A stretch of DNA of 9,355 nucleotides from positions 1 through 9,355 of the forward strand of contig JBIQLO010000162.1 of assembly GCA_044464175.1 (NCBI GenBank). Direction: 5' to 3'. Under the pieces are notes generated by a model. It ran no database searches. It saw nothing but the letters and a program-made list of their open reading frames with translations, and was not told where the DNA came from. Positions 1 to 5,136 of the stretch are shown here, in pieces. The stretch is from JBIQLO01 sp044464175 (GTDB taxonomy: Bacteria; Planctomycetota; Phycisphaerae; Tepidisphaerales; Tepidisphaeraceae). The translations under genes and the position numbers were made by a program. The stretch's first letter is position 1, and each line of letters begins with the position of its first letter.

Positions 1-480
1 ACCCATGGCGGTCGTGAGGGCGTTGGGGGCCAGGATGACATCGGAATCGACCAGCAGCAGCCAGGGGCTCCGGGCGATTTGGGCGGCGTGGCGCAGGGCG
101 TTGCACTTGCCGGTCCACCCCTGAGGCAGATCGCCCTGCTGAAGATGGAGGACCTTGAGCCGGGGGTCGGCGGCGGCGAGTTGGTCCATCACCTGCCCGG
201 TGGCGTCCGTGCTGCGGTCGTTGACGGCGATGACTTCAACGTCGGGGTAATCCTGCGCCAGGGCCGAGCGCAGGCAGTCGGCGATGCGCTGCTGTTCATC
301 CTTGGCCGGAATGAGGATGGAGACGCGCGGGGCGGGGGCTTTGAGGGCGCGGCGGCGTTTTGGGGCGAGCTGGGCCATGCGTTGCATGCCCATGACCGAA
401 GCCAGCGCAATCAGGGCCCAGGCGCCCGGTCCCAGCAGCACATAAAACCCCAGCACAACCAATTCAATCCAGCTCGGCAT
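1..480 (-). CDS. Family 2 glycosyltransferase, N-terminal part (runs off left edge)
   Basis: The reading frame starts at ATG 480-478 and stays open to base 1, giving 160 residues with no stop, so the gene is cut by the window edge. Residues about 5-31 form a hydrophobic membrane segment, followed by a basic stretch (KRRR). Residues 53-160 are the start of a GT-A fold: VSILIPAKDE at 53-62, then VEVIAVNDRSTDAT at 81-94 (nucleotide-sugar binding), GWTGKCNAL at 121-129 and the metal-binding DxD motif as VDSD (144-147). GWTGK is typical of the membrane-bound GT2 subgroup that includes HpnB-like enzymes. Family knowledge says such proteins transfer a sugar from a nucleotide donor at the cytoplasmic membrane face, often to a lipid or polysaccharide; acceptor and pathway cannot be told. 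No clear Shine-Dalgarno precedes the ATG, so the exact start is moderately certain. It is transcribed away from the HU gene. Confidence 0.9.
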   Translation of the reverse strand, partial: MPSWIELVVLGFYVLLGPGAWALIALASVMGMQRMAQLAPKRRRALKAPAPRVSILIPAKDEQQRIADCLRSALAQDYPDVEVIAVNDRSTDATGQVMDQLAAADPRLKVLHLQQGDLPQGWTGKCNALRHAAQIARSPWLLLVDSDVILAPNALTTAMG

Positions 481-867
481 GAATGAGGGGGCATCATCGG
501 GCGGGGGTGGGGATTTTGCAACTGAGGAAAGTAAGGCGGGGTGTCGCTCCAATTCCGTGATCATTGCATTTTGGAGGGAATTTCAGCCAAAAACAGGGTC
601 TGAGGCACGGGGGCGTTTGAGGCAGAGGGAGAGGGGCCCTTGGGGATCGGCGGGGGAGGAAGGGGTGGAAAACTGCGGAAATTTCGTGATTTTTGGAAGG
701 TTCCTCTTGAAAAGGCCTGATTTTATTGTACTTTTTGGACCACGCGAGCAGGGAGTTTGGCCAGGCTTGCGGGAAGGGGCGCCGCCCAGGGGCGCGGCGA
801 CCGGAGGCCGGACGAACAGGTCGTTTGCCTCCACCAAGGCTCCAAATCCAGACGAAGGAGAATGTTC
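481..867. other. Divergent intergenic spacer without a supported gene
   Basis: This 387-base stretch separates the divergent glycosyltransferase and HU genes. Open frames cross it on both strands, but their translations are low-complexity and show no family motif or ribosome binding site, so I see no gene. AT-richer islands lie near 550-600 and 675-740. A purine-rich, G-heavy tract runs about 600-670. A GC-rich potential stem (CGCCGC at 780-785 with GCGGCG at 794-799) lies in what would be the HU leader. The only promoter-like pair I can point to is listed separately. Confidence 0.6.
707..734 (+). promoter_or_regulatory. Weak candidate promoter for the HU gene
   Basis: TTGAAA at 707-712 matches the sigma-70 -35 consensus at five of six positions. 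TACTTT at 729-734, after a 16-base spacer, keeps the T1, A2 and T6 of the -10 box. It lies in the AT-richest part of an otherwise GC-rich spacer. If used, transcription would begin near 741 and give a leader of roughly 125 bases. The match is modest and could be chance. Confidence 0.3.
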
Positions 868-1185
868 ATGGCCAAGTCAGCAACCGCCGGCAAGACGATG
901 ACCAAATCGGAAGTCGCCGCCACGCTGGCCGACAAAGTGGGGATCACCAAGAAGCAGGCGACGCAGTTCCTGCAGGCCCAGGCCGAGCTGGCCTACAAGC
1001 AGGCGAAGAACAGCTTCGTGCTGCCGGGGATCGGGAAGCTGGTCCTGTCGGAGCGCGGGCCGCGTGAGATGGTCATGCGTTTTGGCCCGAAGGCGGGACA
1101 GACGGTGAAGGTGCCCAAGAAGAAGGTGCTGAAGTTCCGGGTCGCCAAGGCGGCCAAGGATGCGATCCTGGGCAGCAAGAAGTAA
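868..1185 (+). CDS. HU/IHF-family DNA-binding protein
   Basis: This encodes a 105-residue basic protein of the bacterial histone-like HU/IHF family, which binds and bends DNA as a dimer in the nucleoid. MTKSEVAATLADKVGITKKQ (11-30) is the N-terminal helical dimerisation part. LPGIGKLVLSERGPRE (52-67) matches the G-x-G beta segment, and RFGPKAGQTVKVP (71-83) is the DNA-binding arm and its return, with Pro74 near where HU/IHF places its intercalating proline. VLKFRVAKAAKDAIL (87-101) is the conserved C-terminal strand and helix. Two in-frame ATGs occur at 862 and 868. The AAGGAG at 855-860 is 7 bases from 868 but only 1 base from 862, so 868 is the start. At 105 residues it is slightly longer than canonical HU (about 90), owing to an N-terminal extension and a Lys-rich end. 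The arm lacks the usual RNPQTG wording, so it is a divergent paralogue. A strong terminator follows. Confidence 0.93.
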   Translation: MAKSATAGKTMTKSEVAATLADKVGITKKQATQFLQAQAELAYKQAKNSFVLPGIGKLVLSERGPREMVMRFGPKAGQTVKVPKKKVLKFRVAKAAKDAILGSKK

Positions 1186-1213
1186 GTTGCGCCACGTGAG
1201 CAGAGGCTTTGCA

Positions 1214-1240
1214 GCCGCGGGTTTCCCGCGGCTTTTTTTA
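1214..1240 (+). terminator. Rho-independent terminator of the HU gene
   Basis: GCCGCGGG (1214-1221) pairs perfectly with CCCGCGGC (1225-1232) around a TTT loop, followed by seven T residues (1233-1239). It lies 28 bases after the HU stop codon, a textbook intrinsic terminator. Confidence 0.93.
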
Positions 1241-1256
1241 TTAGCGGAATTGCGGC

Positions 1257-1305
1257 GAAAAATAAGCGGAGCCGCGAGTCGCCGATGGGCGGCTTGCGGC
1301 TCCGC
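1257..1305 (-). terminator. Rho-independent terminator of rpsR
   Basis: GCGGAGCCGC (1266-1275) pairs perfectly with GCGGCTCCGC (1296-1305). Inside it GTCGCC (1278-1283) can pair with GGCGGC (1288-1293) with one G-T pair, giving a long interrupted stem with a GATG loop. Read on the minus strand, the stem is followed by TTATTTTTC, fitting a terminator for rpsR, whose stop codon lies 28 bases upstream. On the plus strand the same stem is followed by GGGTTTT, so it may also act as a weaker backup terminator for the HU transcript. Confidence 0.85.
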
Positions 1306-1333
1306 GGGTTTTACTCCAGATGCCGGGCGAGGC

Positions 1334-1612
1334 TCAGCCGGCGGTGGTGACGTAGGGGAGCAGGGCCATGAACCGGGCCTGCTTGATCGCCCGGGCGAGC
1401 ATGCGCTGCTCCATGGCGTCAGCGCTGGTGCGCCGGCGGGAGAGGATCTTGCCGTTGGGGCTGATCATCTTTTTGAGCGATTCGGTGTCCTTGTAATCAA
1501 TGTAGACGGTTCCCGAAGCACTGGTTCGGGTCACCTTGATCTTCGGACGACTGAACGTCTGAAACTTTTCCTGTTTTTCGCGGCGTTCGCGGCCGCCTCG
1601 CGGTGGGGGCAT
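1334..1612 (-). CDS. rpsR: 30S ribosomal protein bS18
   Basis: The 92-residue product has the bS18 core. IDYKDTESLKKMISPNGKIL (38-57) matches the IDYKD..TL..FI...GKI block, and RRRTSADAMEQRMLARAIKQ followed by ARFMALLPYV (59-88) matches the RRITG...QRQLARAIKRAR-LALLPY signature that contacts 16S rRNA in the small-subunit platform. The start is ATG 1612-1610, with GGAG at 1623-1620 spaced 7 bases. The N-terminus (MPPPRGGRERREKQEKF) is basic and probably disordered, as usual for this protein. There are no cysteines, so this is the zinc-free form. In many bacteria rpsR lies between rpsF/ssb and rplI. Here it stands alone, with HU converging on one side and the LacI-type regulator diverging on the other, and has its own promoter and terminator. 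Confidence 0.96.
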   Translation of the reverse strand: MPPPRGGRERREKQEKFQTFSRPKIKVTRTSASGTVYIDYKDTESLKKMISPNGKILSRRRTSADAMEQRMLARAIKQARFMALLPYVTTAG

Positions 1613-1641
1613 AATGGTACTCCGTAAATTTAAGGCCGGGC

Positions 1642-1669
1642 ATTGTACCCATTATGGAGGAGAGAGCAA
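1642..1669 (-). promoter_or_regulatory. Promoter of rpsR
   Basis: On the minus strand, TACAAT (1647-1642) matches the -10 consensus at five of six positions. TTGCTC (1669-1664) is a weak -35 box at a 16-base spacing. The predicted start near 1635 gives a short leader containing the GGAG ribosome binding site of rpsR. Confidence 0.6.
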
Positions 1670-1741
1670 GGGGATGGTGAGGTTGGGGGATCGAAGTTGA
1701 TGGGTCGGGAAGGAGCGGGGTTGGGGTGTCGGAAATTTTTA

Positions 1742-1769
1742 TTGACATGGAGGAAAAAGAGTTTAAACT
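1742..1769 (+). promoter_or_regulatory. Promoter of the regulator-pseudopilin-hydrolase operon
   Basis: TTGACA at 1742-1747 is a perfect -35 consensus in a GC-rich genome. Within the right distance lies TAAACT (1764-1769, 16-base spacer, four of six matches). AACTAT (1766-1771, 18-base spacer) is an alternative. The region 1735-1790 is markedly AT-richer than its surroundings. The -10 candidates overlap the operator palindrome, consistent with repression by the downstream LacI-type regulator. Confidence 0.6.
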
Positions 1770-1782
1770 ATCACGTGTTAGT
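1767..1782 (+). promoter_or_regulatory. LacI-family operator (candidate autoregulatory site)
   Basis: ACTATCACGTGTTAGT is a 16-base inverted repeat in which seven of eight base pairs are symmetric; only the T/T pair at 1771/1778 breaks it. The centre is CG, as expected for LacI/GalR operators, where the hinge-helix leucine inserts at a central CpG step. It overlaps the -10/start region 24 bases upstream of the regulator's GTG codon. No second copy was found in the window, which fits a single controlled promoter for the whole operon. Confidence 0.65.
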
Positions 1783-1805
1783 CAATTCAGTTGGGAGTTC
1801 ATCCA

Positions 1806-2855
1806 GTGAGCGGCACGTTTTCCACCCAATCCGATGTGGCGCGGCTGTCGAAGGTATCGCGTTCGACGGTGGCGGCGATTTTACGGTCGCATCCGCGCAA
1901 CAATTCCTTCTCGCCGGAGACGCGGCAGCGGGTGATGGAGGCGGCCAGACGGCTGAATTACCGCCCCAACTCAGCCGCCCGGTCGCTGCGGAGCGGGCGC
2001 ACGCACGCGGTGGCGCTGACGGTTCCGAATTTCAGCGCGGTACGGGGGCCGATCCAGATCGCCAACTTGCAGGGGATCGGGGAGCAGGCACAGAAGCTCG
2101 GGTATGCCTTGACGCTCAGCGGGTATGAGGAGCGGTCGGACCTGCGGAGCACGTTCCGGAAGCTGCTGCGGGAGGGGCGGTTTGACGGGGTGCTGTTCTA
2201 TGGGGATCAGCAAAGCGACATGGACGATGAGCGGGAGCGGATTTTCTCCGGGCTGGAGATCCCGTTCGTGGTGCTGGAGAAGACGACGCCGGGATCGTGC
2301 TGCATCAATTTCGACAACCTCCATGGGGCCGGGGAGGCGACCGGCCACCTGATCCGGCTGGGGCGGCGGCGGATTGGGTTCATCGGACATGACCAGCGGG
2401 GGATTCCGTATCGCCAGCGGTATGAGGGGTATCAGGCGGCCTGCCGGGCGGCGGGGGTGGAGATCGATCCGGCGTTGAGCGAGCCGCTACGGCCGGGTGG
2501 GTTCGCCGAGGCGGGTCGGAGGGGGGTGCGGCGACTGATCGAGCAGGGAATTGATTTTGATGCCCTGGTGTGCGTGTGTGATGAGACGGCGATGGCGGTG
2601 ATGCAGACGCTGGCCGAACATGGCCGGCGTGTGCCGGAGACGGTGGCGGTGGTGGGGTATGACGACCATCCGTTGGCGGCACTGGCGACGCCGGCGCTGA
2701 CGACGGTGCGGCAGGATGGGATCGAGATGGGACGGCGGGCGATGGAGATGCTGCACCGGCAGATCGAAACGGGGAATCGGACGCCGGTGCATGAGGTGAT
2801 TCGGCCGGCGCTGGTGGTGCGGCGATCGTGCGGGGCGGCGGGGAGCACTTTTTAG
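1806..2855 (+). CDS. LacI/GalR-family transcriptional regulator
   Basis: This 349-residue protein matches the usual length of the family: an N-terminal DNA-binding headpiece, then a periplasmic-binding-like sugar sensor domain. The helix-turn-helix is SDVARLSKVSRSTVAAIL (9-26) and the hinge helix is NSAARSLRSGR (55-65). The sensor domain contains FDGVLFYG, FVVLEKT, FDNLHGAGEATGHLIRLGRRRIGFIGHD and the C-terminal VAVVGYDDHPLAALATPALT block typical of the family. The start is GTG 1806, because GGGAG at 1793-1797 is 8 bases upstream and this places the helix-turn-helix at the normal distance from the N-terminus; TTG 1791 lies upstream in frame but has no ribosome binding site. Aligned to LacI Tyr17/Gln18/Arg22, the operator-reading positions are Arg19, Ser20 and Ala24. 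It probably represses its own operon until a sugar ligand binds. The pseudopilin gene starts 11 bases after its stop. Confidence 0.95.
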   Translation: MSGTFSTQSDVARLSKVSRSTVAAILRSHPRNNSFSPETRQRVMEAARRLNYRPNSAARSLRSGRTHAVALTVPNFSAVRGPIQIANLQGIGEQAQKLGYALTLSGYEERSDLRSTFRKLLREGRFDGVLFYGDQQSDMDDERERIFSGLEIPFVVLEKTTPGSCCINFDNLHGAGEATGHLIRLGRRRIGFIGHDQRGIPYRQRYEGYQAACRAAGVEIDPALSEPLRPGGFAEAGRRGVRRLIEQGIDFDALVCVCDETAMAVMQTLAEHGRRVPETVAVVGYDDHPLAALATPALTTVRQDGIEMGRRAMEMLHRQIETGNRTPVHEVIRPALVVRRSCGAAGSTF

Positions 2856-2866
2856 AGGGTCGGACC

Positions 2867-3652
2867 ATGCGGAATTCAAACAGGCTGACGGCGCGGCCCG
2901 GAGGCGGGCGAGGGTTTACGCTGGTGGAACTGCTGGTGGTCATCGGGATCATAGCGATCCTGATCGCGATGTTGATGCCGGCGCTGAACAAAGCGCGGCA
3001 GGCGGCCAACGTCACGGTCTGCCAGAATAACCTGCGGCAGGTGGGACTGGCGGTCTTCATGTACGCCCAGAGCAACCATGGCTGGCTGGTGCCGCAGGAG
3101 TTTTATTACTCGGTGGTCTGCTTCGGGGCCTATCCGGACAAGGAACTCTACCTGGGACAGGGGGCGCTGATCTGGCAGCACTATCTCAAGACCGCCAAGG
3201 TGCTGTTGTGCCCGGAGGATCGGGCGCGGGGGTGGGAGGGGCTCAAGAACATCACGGACCAGACGATCTTCGACAGCGGCAGCGCGGTCTTTTCCAGCTA
3301 CACCATGCAGCCGACCTCCTGGAACATCAACAAGGCGACCACGCCCTATTCGGTCTACCCGCCGCGTCCGCCGGCGGTGACCCGGCTGGGGCGAAAGCCG
3401 GATGACGCCTCGCGCCAGGCGCCGTACGCCTACATGTGCGACTACTTTGACATGCGCTACGGCACGTGGAATGTGCCGCGGGTGCGGTCGCACAGGAACG
3501 GGTACAACTGCCTGTACACCGACGGGCATGTAAAATTCGTCAGCGACGGGGGGAAGGACCCGGACGTCATGCAGGGGTGCGATGGGCTGGGGCGGCCCAA
3601 CGGGGCCGGGAGCATGACGTACGCGCCTTGGATTTACCTGGAGACGCACTAG
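2867..3652 (+). CDS. Type II secretion/type IV-type pseudopilin with H-X9-DG motif
   Basis: A 261-residue protein with a prepilin signal: a short basic leader ending at Gly16, then FTLVELLVVIGIIAILIAMLMPAL (17-40). The residue after the cleavage point is Phe17 and the conserved Glu is at mature position 5 (Glu21), as needed for prepilin peptidase processing and methylation. The hydrophobic helix anchors it in the inner membrane. The remainder is exported: LLCPEDR (113-119), a frequent motif in this family, then HRNGYNCLYTDG (209-220), the H-X9-DG motif followed by HVKF. Start ATG 2867 has GAGGG at 2855-2859, 7 bases away, overlapping the regulator's stop codon. Such proteins are very numerous in planctomycetes and Lentisphaerae and often lie beside sugar-related regulators and hydrolases. 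Their role is unknown; surface display, glycan binding or secretion have been considered. It is probably cotranscribed with the regulator. Confidence 0.93.
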   Translation: MRNSNRLTARPGGGRGFTLVELLVVIGIIAILIAMLMPALNKARQAANVTVCQNNLRQVGLAVFMYAQSNHGWLVPQEFYYSVVCFGAYPDKELYLGQGALIWQHYLKTAKVLLCPEDRARGWEGLKNITDQTIFDSGSAVFSSYTMQPTSWNINKATTPYSVYPPRPPAVTRLGRKPDDASRQAPYAYMCDYFDMRYGTWNVPRVRSHRNGYNCLYTDGHVKFVSDGGKDPDVMQGCDGLGRPNGAGSMTYAPWIYLETH

Positions 3653-3706
3653 GCACAGGAAGCGGGGGTTATTAGGCCGGGCAGCGTTGTGCGCTTGAGG
3701 AGTGAC

Positions 3707-5089
3707 ATGCAACAGAGGTTTCCATGGATGGTTCCGCTGCTGGTTTTGGGTTTGGCCGGTGTGGCGGCAGCGCAGGGGGCGGCGACCTTTGCGGAGAACT
3801 TCGACGGGCCGGCCATGCTTGAGCAGCGCGGCTGGGTTCTTCATGCCAAGCCGGATCAGAGCTTGTGGCAGATCAAAGGGGGCGCGCTGGAGATGACCGG
3901 CTACTACAAGCCGTACAACGGCGGGTTCATTTCGCATCCCCTGCCCGACTTGCCGAGCGGGGAACTGACGTTGGATGTGAATCTCTCGACGATGGCCGGG
4001 TATGACTATTACAGCCTGCAGGTGAACCTTGGAAATTTGGCGACCAGCTTCCGCCGATATGGGTCGACGCAATACTGGGACCGGTATTACAACAAGGATA
4101 CGCAGCGCATCGTGGCGCATGTGCCGCAGGGGCAGTGGCTGCATCTCAAAATCCGGTACGACAACGCCCGGCAGATCGTGGAGTATTACTGCGGGGATCT
4201 GGAGAATCCGGTGCGCATCGACAGCGGCGTGACCGTGGGGCCGGGGTTCAAGCGGGATCACCTGGAGCTGGTGCTGGGCAATTACGGGCTGGCGCACGGG
4301 ATGCAGGTCAACCAGATTGACCACATCCGCTTTGGCCCGCTGGCCGAGGAGCACAGCACGGGAGAGGCATCGGGGCTGCAAGTATATCGGGGGGTGTCGT
4401 TCCAGCGGCTGCGGGTGGATGCCATCGCGGCGGCGCTGGGGGTGGAGCCGGTGAGCCGGTATGACCTGCTGGTGAATCTATCGATTTCTCCGCCGAATCA
4501 CTTTTCGCTGGAGCGGCTGCCGAGCATCCTGTCGCCGGCGCGGCCGGCGATGATTGTGCTGGCTGACATGCCGGTGGGGCCGGATGAGGCGTTTCCGCCA
4601 TACCTGCGGCAGAAGATTCTGGCGGACGTGAAGGCGGGGAGCGATCTGGTGATCCTCGGGGGGCTGTTCACGCTGAACAAAGGGCGGTTCATCGGCAGCG
4701 GGCTGGAGGAACTGTTGCCGGTGACGCTGGGAGGGCCTTGGGAGATGGAGCGGTTTGACCCACCGGCGGCGGTGCAGTCCCAGCGGTCGGGGCTGAGAAA
4801 GATGTTGGAGGTGGGGCATCCGGCGGTGGCGTACAACGCGCCGGTGACGCCGAAGGCGGGGGCGGAGGTGCTGGCACAGGTGGGCGGGCGGCCGGTGCTG
4901 GTGCGGGGGCGGTATGGGAAGGGAACTGTGACCGTCTGGTGCGCGCCGGCCGCCGGAGAATCGATGGCTGATCATCCCTTGTTTTTTGACTGGAAGGATT
5001 GGCCGGCCTTTATTGCCGAGGCTGTCGTCAAATCGCCCCTCTCCCAAGACCAAAGCGGTCCTTCCACACGGGAAAGGCCCTCGCCCTAA
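3707..5089 (+). CDS. Secreted protein: LamG-like beta-sandwich plus glutamine-amidotransferase-like domain
   Basis: The 460-residue product starts at ATG 3707 with GAGGAG at 3697-3702, 4 bases away. Residues 1-24 form a signal peptide (hydrophobic VPLLVLGLAGVAAAQG). Residues about 27-210 look like a concanavalin/LamG-type jelly roll: FAENFDG, then alternating strands such as GELTLDVNLS, YYSLQVNLGN, WLHLKIRYDN and ending in NQIDHIRFG. Residues about 223-440 resemble the class I glutamine-amidotransferase-like fold seen in secreted planctomycete proteins: YDLLVNLS, AMIVLADMP, ILADVKAGSDLVILGGLFTL (304-323), then LEELLPV, VGHPAVA and VLVRGRYGKGTVTVW. The nucleophile elbow (LGGLF) has no cysteine, so this domain is probably non-catalytic. 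Residues 444-460 and the TAA stop come from a repeat element, so the original C-terminus was replaced. It may bind or position a glycan next to the enzyme encoded downstream. Domain names are my inference from pattern. Confidence 0.85.
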   Translation: MQQRFPWMVPLLVLGLAGVAAAQGAATFAENFDGPAMLEQRGWVLHAKPDQSLWQIKGGALEMTGYYKPYNGGFISHPLPDLPSGELTLDVNLSTMAGYDYYSLQVNLGNLATSFRRYGSTQYWDRYYNKDTQRIVAHVPQGQWLHLKIRYDNARQIVEYYCGDLENPVRIDSGVTVGPGFKRDHLELVLGNYGLAHGMQVNQIDHIRFGPLAEEHSTGEASGLQVYRGVSFQRLRVDAIAAALGVEPVSRYDLLVNLSISPPNHFSLERLPSILSPARPAMIVLADMPVGPDEAFPPYLRQKILADVKAGSDLVILGGLFTLNKGRFIGSGLEELLPVTLGGPWEMERFDPPAAVQSQRSGLRKMLEVGHPAVAYNAPVTPKAGAEVLAQVGGRPVLVRGRYGKGTVTVWCAPAAGESMADHPLFFDWKDWPAFIAEAVVKSPLSQDQSGPSTRERPSP

Positions 5090-5116
5090 CCCTCTCCCGG
5101 CGTACCGGGAGAGGGG
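5036..5116 (+). repeat. 81-bp CCCTCTCCC/GGGAGAGGG inverted-repeat element
   Basis: CCCCTCTCCC (5036-5045) and GGGAGAGGGG (5107-5116) are exact terminal inverted repeats. Within it, CCCTCTCCCGG (5090-5100) and CCGGGAGAGGG (5105-5115) form a perfect 11-bp hairpin around CGTA. The CCCTCGCCCTAACCCTCTCCC wording is a dispersed intergenic repeat type that I recognise from many bacterial genomes. The left arm occurs twice (5036 and 5090), so two alternative foldings with the single right arm are possible. The element starts inside the preceding gene and ends 20 bases before the next start codon. No T-tract follows, so it is not an obvious terminator; it could stabilise or segment the operon mRNA. 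Confidence 0.8.
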
Positions 5117-5136
5117 ACAAGACTCGGGAAATCACC

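Noticed and set aside
79..486. Plus-strand open frame across the glycosyltransferase
   Set aside because: Glycine- and alanine-rich translation with no motif. The opposite strand encodes a convincing GT2 domain with a DxD motif.
780..799. GC-rich stem in the HU leader as a riboswitch or autoregulatory RNA
   Set aside because: Only a 6-bp stem, with no recognisable riboswitch core. Short GC-rich pairings are expected by chance at this base composition.
479..901. Plus-strand open frame running across the intergenic spacer into the HU gene
   Set aside because: No ribosome binding site, low-complexity product, and it overlaps the well-supported HU start in a different frame.
1193..1198. Further CACGTG sites (also near 3463 and 7103) as additional LacI operators
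   Set aside because: Flanking bases are not symmetric beyond the hexamer, unlike the 16-base palindrome at 1767-1782, and two lie inside coding sequence.
2876..4381. A 501-codon minus-strand open frame opposite the pseudopilin and the LamG-like gene
   Set aside because: It spans two genes and their spacer, and its composition is typical of an antisense shadow. The pseudopilin and secreted protein on the plus strand have clear motifs and ribosome binding sites.
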